Assembly: GCA_023227645.1 (NCBI GenBank)
Contig: JALNVJ010000011.1
Span: 1 to 20,565, forward strand
Length of the DNA: 20,565 nucleotides
Reading direction: 5' to 3'
DNA from: Bacteroidales bacterium
GTDB taxonomy: Bacteria > Bacteroidota > Bacteroidia > Bacteroidales > P3
Position numbers and translations under genes: made by a program. Numbering within the stretch: the stretch's first letter is position 1; every line of letters starts with the position of its first letter. Below, piece by piece: positions 12,323 to 20,044 of the stretch. Under the pieces are notes generated by a model. It did not search any database. It was given only the letters and a program-made list of their open reading frames with translations, and was not told where the DNA came from.

Positions 12323-15151
12323 ATGAACAAAGAAGAACTTGAAATATTTGGCGCCAAGGCTCATAACTTACAGAATATTTCTTTGGCAATACCAAGGAAT
12401 TCACTAGTAACAATTACAGGATTAAGTGGTAGCGGCAAATCGTCACTAGCTTTTGATACAATTTATGCCGAAGGTCAAAGAAGATATTTAGAAACATTCT
12501 CAGCCTATATACGCTATTTTATTGGCACAATAGAGAGGCCTAATGTAGAGAAAATTACAGGATTATCGCCAGTAATATCTATAGAACAGAAAACAACTAA
12601 CAAAAATCCTCGCTCAACTGTTGGAACAACAACTGAAATTTATGATTTAATCCGTTTGCTATTTGCAAGGGTTGCTGATGCTTATTCTTTAAACACGGGA
12701 GAGAAAATGGTTAAGTATTCTGAAAAGCAGATTATTGAAATCATTGAAACAAATTTTGCTGAAAAAGCTGTTTTAATTTTAGCTCCAGCTGTTAAGGGAA
12801 GGAAGGGGCATTATAGGGAATTGTTTCTTTCAACAGCAAAGAAAGGATTCTTAAAGGTTAGAGTTGATGGGAAAATAATAAATATTAATACAGGAATGCA
12901 ACTCGACCGATATAAGATTCACGATATTGAAATTGTTATTGATAAGATTAGAATTTCACCTGAAAACAATACCAGACTAAAGAAATCGGTTGAAACTGCA
13001 TTCAAACAAGGTAATGGAACATTATTGATTTTAGATGATCAAACAAATGAAATTAAATATCTAAGCCGTCAATTGATGTGTCCAACAACAGGTATCTCAT
13101 ATTCAGAACCAGAACCTAATACATTTTCATTTAACTCACCCTATGGGGCATGCACGTTTTGTAATGGCTTGGGAGAGATGACACAAATTGATTTAGAAAA
13201 AATAATACCTGACGACACAAAGTCATTAAACGAAGGAGGGTTATCTCCACTAGGAAAACCTAATAAGGGATCTTGGTTTACAAAGCAACTCGAAGCATTG
13301 GGTAATAAAATGGACTTCACGCTCGATACCCCAATAAAAGATATTAGCCCAGAAGCCATGCAGGTTCTATTCTATGGTTCGGATATGGAGCTTGAAACAT
13401 TTGATTCTAATCTTGGAATAAGATCTTTGAATAAAGATAAGTTCCAAGGCATAGTTAACTTTATCAATTCTCAGGTTACAGAAAACACTCCCGCTTCCAT
13501 TCAAAAATGGGCTAATAGTTTTATGAACACATCCAAATGTCCTCATTGCGATGGAAAAAGACTTAACCCACAATCACTACAATTTAGAATCTTAGATAAT
13601 AATATTGCAGATTTGGTCGCAATGGATATTAAGGAGCTTTCTCTTTGGTGCGATAGTATTTTAGAAAAACTAGATCCCCGTAAGCAAGAGATTGCTAAAG
13701 AAATACTAAGGGAAATAAATACTAAGATAAACTTTCTGCTAGATGTTGGTTTAGGTTATTTAAACTTAAATAGAACAACAAGAACACTTTCAGGAGGAGA
13801 GAGCCAGAGGATACGACTTGCCACACAAATAGGTTCACAGCTTGTTAATGTAATGTATATATTGGATGAGCCAAGCATTGGACTTCATCAAAAAGATAAT
13901 GTCAAACTAATTGGAGCTCTAAAAAAACTAAGAGATGCAGGTAATAGTGTTATTGTTGTGGAGCACGATAAGGAAATGATATTAGAATCAGATTGGATAA
14001 CAGATATTGGACCCGGCGCGGGAGTGAATGGTGGCAAAGTTATATTTAATGGTAAGCCAAACGACCTACTTAAGGGAAATATTCATTCAATTACAGGCGA
14101 CTACTTAAAAGAAATAAGAAAGATTGAAATACCAAAGAACCTTAGAAAAGGAAATGGTAAATTTATTGAATTAATTGGATGTACTGGTAATAATTTAAAG
14201 GATGTTGATTTAAAAATCCCTCTAGGAATGTTTATCTGCGTTACTGGAGTTTCAGGAAGCGGGAAATCATCCCTAATAAACAACACCCTCCACCCTATTC
14301 TTAACCAATATTTCTTCCGTGCCGACAAAAAACCACTACCTTATAAAGAAATTAGAGGAATAGATAATGTTGATAAAGTAATTGAAATTAATCAATACCC
14401 AATTGGCAGGACACCACGCTCAAACCCCGCAACATATATTGGAGTTTTTGATGAGATAAGAAAAGTTTTTGCATCTCTACCAACAGCGCAGATTAGAGGA
14501 TATAAGCCCGGAAGGTTTTCTTTTAATGTTAAGGGAGGAAGATGTGAAGCATGTAAAGGAGCAGGACTTAAACAAATTGAGATGAATTTCTTACCTGATG
14601 TTTACGTTGTTTGCGAAGAATGTAATGGAAAGAGATACAATAGAGAGACACTTGAGGTTAGGTATAAGGGAAAATCCATAAACGAGGTTTTAAATATGAG
14701 CTTCGATGAAGCAGTAGTGTTTTTTGAGAACCATCCAAGAATCAGACGCCAACTATCCATTGTTAAGGAAGTAGGATTGGGCTATATAACTTTAGGACAA
14801 CCCTCAACCACTCTTTCTGGAGGAGAAAGCCAAAGAATTAAACTATCGGCCGAACTAGGAAAGTCGGAAACAGGAAACACTCTTTATATATTAGACGAAC
14901 CAACAACAGGACTTCATTTTGAAGATATTAGAATATTATTAGATGTTCTTAATAAACTTATTGAAAAAGGAAATTCAATGATAGTAATTGAACATAACCT
15001 CGATGTGATTAAAGTTGCTGACTATATAATTGACTTAGGACCAGAAGGAGGAAGAGATGGTGGCAAAATAATTGGAGAAGGCACCCCAAAAGAGATTATA
15101 AATAACCCTAAGTCGCTAACAGGTCAATATCTTAAAAGAGAGTTTGAATAA
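12323..15151 (+). CDS. uvrA: Excinuclease ABC subunit A
   Basis: This protein has 942 residues from the ATG at 12323. An in-frame TTG at 12302 would add seven residues but falls in a candidate -7 element. UvrA dimers scan DNA for bulky lesions and load UvrB in nucleotide excision repair. Both ABC modules are complete: Walker A GLSGSGKS (33-40) and GVSGSGKS (642-649), signatures LSGGESQRI (from 489 and from 831), and Walker B 'YILDEPSIGLHQ' and 'YILDEPTTGLHF'. The C-terminal zinc module is intact (CEAC at 741-744, then CEEC). The first zinc module reads C253-P-T-T256 with C277 and C280, so one of the four expected cysteines is Thr, a variant I associate with Bacteroidota UvrA. It has no close operon partner, and the next gene downstream is a tRNA with its own promoter. 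Confidence 0.98.
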   Translation: MNKEELEIFGAKAHNLQNISLAIPRNSLVTITGLSGSGKSSLAFDTIYAEGQRRYLETFSAYIRYFIGTIERPNVEKITGLSPVISIEQKTTNKNPRSTVGTTTEIYDLIRLLFARVADAYSLNTGEKMVKYSEKQIIEIIETNFAEKAVLILAPAVKGRKGHYRELFLSTAKKGFLKVRVDGKIININTGMQLDRYKIHDIEIVIDKIRISPENNTRLKKSVETAFKQGNGTLLILDDQTNEIKYLSRQLMCPTTGISYSEPEPNTFSFNSPYGACTFCNGLGEMTQIDLEKIIPDDTKSLNEGGLSPLGKPNKGSWFTKQLEALGNKMDFTLDTPIKDISPEAMQVLFYGSDMELETFDSNLGIRSLNKDKFQGIVNFINSQVTENTPASIQKWANSFMNTSKCPHCDGKRLNPQSLQFRILDNNIADLVAMDIKELSLWCDSILEKLDPRKQEIAKEILREINTKINFLLDVGLGYLNLNRTTRTLSGGESQRIRLATQIGSQLVNVMYILDEPSIGLHQKDNVKLIGALKKLRDAGNSVIVVEHDKEMILESDWITDIGPGAGVNGGKVIFNGKPNDLLKGNIHSITGDYLKEIRKIEIPKNLRKGNGKFIELIGCTGNNLKDVDLKIPLGMFICVTGVSGSGKSSLINNTLHPILNQYFFRADKKPLPYKEIRGIDNVDKVIEINQYPIGRTPRSNPATYIGVFDEIRKVFASLPTAQIRGYKPGRFSFNVKGGRCEACKGAGLKQIEMNFLPDVYVVCEECNGKRYNRETLEVRYKGKSINEVLNMSFDEAVVFFENHPRIRRQLSIVKEVGLGYITLGQPSTTLSGGESQRIKLSAELGKSETGNTLYILDEPTTGLHFEDIRILLDVLNKLIEKGNSMIVIEHNLDVIKVADYIIDLGPEGGRDGGKIIGEGTPKEIINNPKSLTGQYLKREFE

Positions 15152-15166
15152 ATATAATACTAATAA

Positions 15167-15197
15167 TTTGGATGTAACGGTTTTTTTCGTAATTTTG
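15167..15197 (+). promoter_or_regulatory. Promoter of tRNA-Met
   Basis: TTTG (15167-15170), a 19-nt spacer and TAATTTTG (15190-15197) form a consensus Bacteroidota promoter 11 nt before the tRNA. It starts just 15 nt after the uvrA stop, with no uvrA terminator visible between. Confidence 0.78.
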
Positions 15198-15208
15198 CAC
15201 ACTCATTT

Positions 15209-15282
15209 GGCGGGGTAGCTCAGTTGGTTAGAGCGTCGGATTCATAACCCGGAGGTCACGAGTTCAACTCTCGTTCCCGCTA
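15209..15282 (+). tRNA. tRNA-Met (anticodon CAT), elongator type
   Basis: The cloverleaf is GGCGGGG with TCCCGCT (G-U at both ends of the stem), D arm GCTC/GAGC with AGTTGGTTA, anticodon loop TTCATAA, variable AGGTC, T arm ACGAG/CTCGT with TTCAACT, and discriminator A. The A31-C39 pair at the foot of the anticodon loop is unpaired. It lacks the GGG/CCC anticodon stem of initiators. A CAT anticodon could also be the lysidine-modified tRNA-Ile2, but the overall sequence fits elongator Met better. CCA is not encoded. Confidence 0.92.
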
Positions 15283-15292
15283 CAAAGCATAT

Positions 15293-15321
15293 AAAGTCAG
15301 TATTTCCTACTGACTTTTTTT
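15293..15321 (+). terminator. Intrinsic terminator of tRNA-Met
   Basis: AAAGTCAGTA (15293-15302) pairs perfectly with TACTGACTTT (15308-15317) around loop TTTCC, ending in a seven-T run to 15321. Confidence 0.9.
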
Positions 15322-15397
15322 ATTTATATACTACCTTTAAAAGCTTTTATTCCCATCACTTGTGTATAAAAAAACAAAGAAAAACAATATTATTATT

Positions 15398-15427
15398 TTT
15401 GTTTTTAAAAGATATTATTTACCTTTG
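15398..15427 (+). promoter_or_regulatory. Promoter of the carotenoid-photolyase operon
   Basis: TTTG (15398-15401), an 18-nt spacer and TACCTTTG (15420-15427) fit the Bacteroidota consensus. The -7 element covers the GTG at 15427, which therefore cannot be the start codon of this transcript. The leader to ATG 15481 is about 48 nt. No B12- or CarH-type operator is recognisable by eye. Confidence 0.72.
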
Positions 15428-15480
15428 TGTATTGGCAAATAAATAATACAATTAATATATTCTTTAATTCGATTCCCACT

Positions 15481-16338
15481 ATGCAAGAAAAAGAGAGCTG
15501 TATTAAAAAATATAATGAATTATCATTTAGGCTGAGCGAAGAAACTACAAAGCAATATAGCACTTCATTTTACTCCGCATCAAGGTTCTTTTCTCCTAAA
15601 ATCAGAAGAGCAATTCATAGTGTTTATGGATTTGTAAGGCTGGCTGATGAAATTGTGGATAGCTTCCACGATTACGATAAGAAATCATTATTAGATAAGT
15701 TCGAAGAAGATTATTTACTTGCTTATAAGGCTGGAATAAGCACCAACCCTATTTTGCATTCATTCCAAATAACAGTTAGGGAATATAATATACCCAATGA
15801 GTATATAGGTAATTTTCTATCCAGTATGAGGGCAGATTTGGATAAAAAAGAATATAAGACAAAGACAGATATTGAAAATTACATCTATGGTTCAGCAGAT
15901 GTTGTTGGTCTAATTTGTCTAAGGATATTTTGCCAAAACGACGAGGAGCTATTTAAAAAACTCTATAGCTCAGCAATGAGCCTCGGGTCGGCATTCCAAA
16001 AAGTTAATTTCCTAAGAGACCTAAGAGAGGATGTACAATCCCTAGGGAGGACTTATTTCCCCAACTTCCAACTTGAAACATTTAACGAAGAAACCAAGAA
16101 CAAGCTAATTGAGGAGATTGAAGGAGATTTCTCTAAAGCAAAAAAAGGGCTAGATCAACTACCCAAAGGCTCACAGTTAGCAGTAATAATTGCATATAAT
16201 TACTATCTTAGATTATTAAAAAATATAAAGCAAAGACCTGCAAACATGATAATTGAAAAGAGAATAAGGGTTAGCGACTTTAATAAACTAAGTTTAACAC
16301 TATCAACAATTATAAGGTATAAACTAAGAGGGATATGA
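15481..16338 (+). CDS. crtB: Phytoene synthase (squalene/phytoene synthase family)
   Basis: This protein has 285 residues from ATG 15481; an in-frame GTG at 15427 lies inside the promoter. It joins two geranylgeranyl diphosphates to phytoene, the entry step of C40 carotenoids. Family motifs: 'YSTSFYSASRFFSP' (26-39), 'VYGFVRLADEIVD' (48-60) with the first Asp/Glu-rich metal site DEIVD, 'YIYGSADVVGLICL' (135-148), and the second site 'QKVNFLRDLREDVQSLGRTYFP' in type (173-194), with Asp180 and Asp184. The GRTYFP ending and the neighbouring carotenoid genes favour phytoene over squalene synthase. Its stop overlaps the next start (ATGA). It is the first gene of an operon that continues to the window edge. 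No CrtI follows in the visible part. Confidence 0.93.
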   Translation: MQEKESCIKKYNELSFRLSEETTKQYSTSFYSASRFFSPKIRRAIHSVYGFVRLADEIVDSFHDYDKKSLLDKFEEDYLLAYKAGISTNPILHSFQITVREYNIPNEYIGNFLSSMRADLDKKEYKTKTDIENYIYGSADVVGLICLRIFCQNDEELFKKLYSSAMSLGSAFQKVNFLRDLREDVQSLGRTYFPNFQLETFNEETKNKLIEEIEGDFSKAKKGLDQLPKGSQLAVIIAYNYYLRLLKNIKQRPANMIIEKRIRVSDFNKLSLTLSTIIRYKLRGI

Positions 16339-17012
16339 GATTTCTTAATATTATAAAGACTAAGTTAGATAATATGTCCGAAGGTGAAAAGAACTGGTTC
16401 TTTATTAGAAATATAATAATATTCTATACAATTGGTATAATTGGATTTACAATTCCTATTACACATGGTCTATTCGTTTACCTAACTCCCATAATACTAT
16501 TACTATCAGTCTTGCTTTTATTATACTATGACAAAAATAAGATAGGACCAAAGATAATAATCTTCTACGCATTAATTTATATAATCAGCCTAATGGTTGA
16601 GATGTTGGGAGTTAATACTGGAGTAGTCTTTGGAAAATACCAGTATGGAGTGGGACTGGGTTATAAGCTTTTTGGGACTCCCCTCCTTATAGGATTGAAC
16701 TGGATACTAATGGTATACATTACAAGTTCTATATTCCCCAAACAAAAGAGGAGCATCCTTAGCCAAATTATTATTCCATCAAGTTTAATGCTTGGCTATG
16801 ATATTATTATGGAAAGAGCAGCCCCAAATATGGAGATGTGGTCATGGGCAAATGATATAATTCCTATACAAAATTATATTATCTGGATAGGCTTAGCCCT
16901 TTTATTTCATACCATTAGATATATACTTAGGATTGAGATAAATAATAAGATGGCAAAGCCTATATTCTTAGCTCAAATCGTACTATTTATCTTTGTTATA
17001 CTAATAAAATAG
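16335..17012 (+). CDS. cruF: CruF-like carotenoid 1',2'-hydratase (DUF422 carotenoid biosynthesis protein)
   Basis: This 225-residue polytopic membrane protein has about six or seven hydrophobic segments (near 25-43, 48-64, 74-90, 115-133, 178-197 and 208-224). Conserved blocks are 'EMLGVNTGVVFGKYQYG' (89-105), 'GTPLLIGLNW' (114-123) and 'DIIMERAAPNMEMWSW' (156-171), the hallmark of the CruF/bisanhydrobacterioruberin hydratase family. CruF adds water across the 1',2' double bond at an acyclic psi end of a carotenoid, creating the tertiary hydroxyl that can later be glycosylated. It starts inside the crtB stop and ends 2 nt before the acyltransferase gene. The substrate here, for example a gamma-carotene- or lycopene-type compound, cannot be decided without the missing desaturase and cyclase genes. 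Confidence 0.85.
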   Translation: MRFLNIIKTKLDNMSEGEKNWFFIRNIIIFYTIGIIGFTIPITHGLFVYLTPIILLLSVLLLLYYDKNKIGPKIIIFYALIYIISLMVEMLGVNTGVVFGKYQYGVGLGYKLFGTPLLIGLNWILMVYITSSIFPKQKRSILSQIIIPSSLMLGYDIIMERAAPNMEMWSWANDIIPIQNYIIWIGLALLFHTIRYILRIEINNKMAKPIFLAQIVLFIFVILIK

Positions 17013-17014
17013 AT

Positions 17015-17647
17015 ATGGAAAAGAATAATAATATACTTAGAGCCAAGCATCATTTCTTTATCTATCCATTCTTCCAACACTACACCAAGTATATGATAAA
17101 GAAGAAATTCTTATCAGTTACTATTGAGGGAGAATTTACTGATAAGAACAAGGCTATTGTGCTTATTGGTAATCATATAAGCTGGTGGGATGGATTTTGG
17201 GCAATGTATATTAATCTAAGGCTATTTAAGAGGAGGTTTCATTTTATGATGCGTGAAGACCAGTTACTTAAACACAAGTTCTTTAACCTAACAGGTGGAT
17301 TTTCCATTAGCACCAGACCTAAGAGCATAATAGAATCTATAAATTACTCCGCAAATATATTAGATAATAAAGAAAATATCTTATTAATATATCCACAAGG
17401 AGAGATAAAATCTATATATCAATCTAGTTTTCAGTTTAAAAAAGGGATTGAAAAAATAATTAAAAACAAAGACATTCATTTAGTATTTTCTGCCAATTTA
17501 ATAGATTATTTTTCACAACCCAAACCCTCGTTATTTATTTATATTCAAGATTATAAGGGCGATTTTACACATAAATCGATTGAAGAAGAATATAATAAAT
17601 TCTACACAAAATCACTTCAAAACCAAATACATAGGCAAAATGATTAG
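17015..17647 (+). CDS. PlsC-like acyltransferase, likely carotenoid-glycoside acyltransferase
   Basis: This 210-residue protein belongs to the lysophospholipid acyltransferase (PlsC) superfamily. The catalytic H-x4-D is 'GNHISWWDGFW' (52-62; His54, Asp59), followed by 'GGFSIST' (94-100) and 'YPQGE' (126-130), equivalent to the FPEGT block. Such enzymes move a fatty acyl group to a hydroxyl. Its place between a CruF-type hydratase and a GT2 glycosyltransferase suggests that it acylates the sugar of a carotenoid glycoside, as CruD does in green sulfur bacteria and as found in salinixanthin of Salinibacter. That is inference from context; a phospholipid role is possible. It has no clear transmembrane helix and is probably peripheral to the inner membrane. 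Its 3' end overlaps the glycosyltransferase start by 8 nt. Confidence 0.83.
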   Translation: MEKNNNILRAKHHFFIYPFFQHYTKYMIKKKFLSVTIEGEFTDKNKAIVLIGNHISWWDGFWAMYINLRLFKRRFHFMMREDQLLKHKFFNLTGGFSISTRPKSIIESINYSANILDNKENILLIYPQGEIKSIYQSSFQFKKGIEKIIKNKDIHLVFSANLIDYFSQPKPSLFIYIQDYKGDFTHKSIEEEYNKFYTKSLQNQIHRQND

Positions 17648-18734
17648 ATATTTCTGTATTTTCATATTCGCATTTGCCCTATTACAGCTTATAATTAGCT
17701 TAGTAAATTTTCTATTTGGAGTAAGACTAAGAACAAAGGCAAATCCTAATCTAAGGGAAAGAATATCAATTTTAATTCCTGCAAGGAATGAAGAAGAAAA
17801 TATAGGTCTTATTCTTAGCGATTTAATAAATACAGGAGATAATATTTTAGAGATAATTGTATTTGATGATGAATCAAGAGATAGAACTTCAAGTATAATA
17901 GAGGAGTTTGCACTAAAGGATAATAGGATAAAACTTATGAAATCATCTGGACTTGAAGAGGGTTTTATGGGTAAAAATTTCGCCTGCTACCAATTATCAT
18001 TAGAAGCTAAGGGTGATTACTTATTATTCTTAGATTCAGATGTTAGGATTAAAAACAAAGTAATTGAAAGGAGTTTAGGATATACAATTAGAAAAAAACT
18101 AGACCTCCTAAGTATCTTCCCTTTTCAAAATATGCAAACCATAGGAGAAAAGATTTCCGTTCCTAATATGAATTTCATACTTAACACATTACTCCCACTT
18201 CCATTAGTTTCCCTATCAAATTTCAGCTCACTTTCAGCTGCCAATGGTCAGTTTATGCTCTTCAAACAAAAAACTTATAAAGAAATACAACCCCATAAAA
18301 TATTTAAAAACAGCAAGGCGGAAGATATTGAGATATCAAGATATTATAAGAAGCTAAGAAAGAAAATACATTGCCTAGCCTCAGTTAATGATGTATCGTG
18401 CAGGATGTACAGAAATTTATCTAATTCAATACAAGGCTTTTCCAAAAACGTTAATTATTTCTTCGGTAATTCATATATCTTGGCCATAGGATTTTGGCTA
18501 ATAACCACCCTTGGCTTTATCCCAATTCTAATTACTCAAAGCTTAGGAATATTTATTATATATCTAATTATCATTATACTAACAAGGATTTTTATATCCC
18601 TAAGCACTAATCAGAACCTCTTAGAGAATATATTATATATTATTCCTCAGCAGATAGTTCTTGGGATAATTATCTATAAGTCAATATTTAATACTAAGAA
18701 AGATAAATTAATATGGAAGGATAGGCAAATATGA
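17640..18734 (+). CDS. GT2 family glycosyltransferase, CruG-like (carotenoid glycosylation)
   Basis: This protein has 364 residues from ATG 17640; a TTG at 17580 is open but lies deep in the upstream gene, and the 8-nt overlap is typical of this operon. It has an N-terminal membrane segment (about 3-28), then a GT-A domain: 'ISILIPARNEEENIG' (42-56), 'FDDESRDRT' (75-83) and the metal-binding LDSDV (131-135). Later come 'KAEDIEISRYYKK' and 'RMYRNLSNSIQGFSKN', and two or three C-terminal helices follow. The architecture and the GFSKN block resemble CruG, the 2'-O-glycosyltransferase of cyanobacterial myxol, and related Salinibacter enzymes. It would attach a sugar to the hydroxyl made by the CruF-like enzyme at the membrane. 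It overlaps the photolyase start (ATGA). The GT2 call is firm; the acceptor is inferred from neighbours. Confidence 0.86.
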   Translation: MIRYFCIFIFAFALLQLIISLVNFLFGVRLRTKANPNLRERISILIPARNEEENIGLILSDLINTGDNILEIIVFDDESRDRTSSIIEEFALKDNRIKLMKSSGLEEGFMGKNFACYQLSLEAKGDYLLFLDSDVRIKNKVIERSLGYTIRKKLDLLSIFPFQNMQTIGEKISVPNMNFILNTLLPLPLVSLSNFSSLSAANGQFMLFKQKTYKEIQPHKIFKNSKAEDIEISRYYKKLRKKIHCLASVNDVSCRMYRNLSNSIQGFSKNVNYFFGNSYILAIGFWLITTLGFIPILITQSLGIFIIYLIIIILTRIFISLSTNQNLLENILYIIPQQIVLGIIIYKSIFNTKKDKLIWKDRQI

Positions 18735-20044
18735 GAGAAAGAATTTCCATATTTTGGTTTAGGAGGGATATCAGACTAGATGATAATCATGGACTATATA
18801 AAGCTTTAATATCTGGGAATAAGGTCTTACCAATATTTATCTTCGATCCTAACATATTAAAACAATTGCCTGAGAACAAAGATCCTAGAGTGGATTTTAT
18901 TATTCAAGCCCTCGACTCAATCAATAAAACATTAAGAGAAAAATACTCATCCTCAATACAAGTCCTCTATGGCAATCCATTGGATATTTTTAAGGATATA
19001 ATATCTAAGTATAGCATTGATTCCCTTTATTTTAATAAAGATTACGAACCTTATGCAATTAAACGAGATAACGAAATCAAAGCATTCCTAATAGGGCAAG
19101 ATATTGAAGTATATTCATTTAAGGATAGCGTAATCTTCCATCAGGATGATATTCTAAAGAAAGACTCCAAACCCTATACCATCTTTACACCCTATTCAAA
19201 GCTCTGGCTTACAAAACTTAAGGAGGAAGATATTGAATTCTATCGTTCAGAAGAGCATTTAAGCAATTTCCTAGCTTATTTGCCTGATAACATAGATATT
19301 AGTAGTATTGGTTTTGAGAAAACTAATTTTATCTATATACCGCCAAAAGTTGACCTTGATATAATTCAAAACTATGAACAAAGACGTGATAAACCTTGGA
19401 TTGAGAATGGAACAACTAAGCTTGGGGCTCATCTTCGATTTGGAACATTAAGCATTAGAAAACTCGTTGAAATATCATATCAAATAAGTGAGGTCTATCT
19501 TAAAGAACTAATTTGGAGGGAATTCTTTATGCAGATACTCTATCATTTCCCCTATGTTGAGGACTCGTGCTTTAAGCCTAAGTATAATAGTATAAGATGG
19601 GAAAATAATGAAGAGACCTTTTATAAATGGTGCGAGGGTAAGACCGGCTATCCTATTGTAGATGCTGGAATAAGGGAATTAAACGCAACTGGATTTATGC
19701 ATAATAGGGTAAGAATGATTGTCTCTAGCTTTCTAATTAAGGATCTACTTATAGATTGGAGATGGGGAGAGGCTTATTTTGCTAATAAACTAATAGACTA
19801 TGACCTAGCGGCTAATAATGGTAATTGGCAATGGGCGGCTGGCTCTGGATGTGATGCCTCACCATATTTTAGAATATTCAATCCAACTACCCAAGAGAAG
19901 AAATTTGATCCTAATGCAATATATATTAAGAAATGGGTTAAGGAATATGGAACCAAAGACTATCCTCAAATTATTATAAACCACGCTTTTGCAAGAGAAA
20001 GGACATTATCTAGATATAAAAAAAGTTTAGAATATGATATTTAG
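18731..20044 (+). CDS. phrB: Deoxyribodipyrimidine photolyase (class I CPD type)
   Basis: This 437-residue flavoprotein uses blue light to split pyrimidine dimers. The N-terminal Rossmann-like antenna domain begins 'FWFRRDIRLDDNHGLYKAL'. The FAD-binding helical domain shows 'WREFFMQILYHFP' (262-274), 'GKTGYPIVDAGIRELN' (303-318), 'MHNRVRMI' (323-330) and 'DLAANNGNWQWAAGSGCDA' (358-376), ending in 'YFRIFNPTTQ'. The electron-transfer Trp triad is complete: Trp290, Trp343 and Trp366 match E. coli W306, W359 and W382. This supports an active photolyase, although some cryptochromes share these features. The start overlaps the glycosyltransferase stop, and an 11-nt overlap leads into the next gene, so light repair is translated together with the carotenoid pathway. 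The antenna cofactor cannot be deduced here. Confidence 0.95.
   Translation: MRERISIFWFRRDIRLDDNHGLYKALISGNKVLPIFIFDPNILKQLPENKDPRVDFIIQALDSINKTLREKYSSSIQVLYGNPLDIFKDIISKYSIDSLYFNKDYEPYAIKRDNEIKAFLIGQDIEVYSFKDSVIFHQDDILKKDSKPYTIFTPYSKLWLTKLKEEDIEFYRSEEHLSNFLAYLPDNIDISSIGFEKTNFIYIPPKVDLDIIQNYEQRRDKPWIENGTTKLGAHLRFGTLSIRKLVEISYQISEVYLKELIWREFFMQILYHFPYVEDSCFKPKYNSIRWENNEETFYKWCEGKTGYPIVDAGIRELNATGFMHNRVRMIVSSFLIKDLLIDWRWGEAYFANKLIDYDLAANNGNWQWAAGSGCDASPYFRIFNPTTQEKKFDPNAIYIKKWVKEYGTKDYPQIIINHAFARERTLSRYKKSLEYDI

Noticed and set aside
13141..14328. Minus-strand open frames opposite uvrA
   Set aside because: They are shadows of conserved ABC/zinc-finger coding sequence without start signals.
15481..16338. 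Squalene synthase (hopanoid pathway) instead of phytoene synthase
   Set aside because: The GRTYFP ending and the CruF/CruG-like neighbours point to carotenoids; no hopanoid genes are nearby.
17580..17639. TTG start extending the glycosyltransferase by 20 residues
   Set aside because: The extension lies wholly in the acyltransferase frame overlap, is unlike a signal or membrane start, and ATG 17640 gives the normal short operon overlap.
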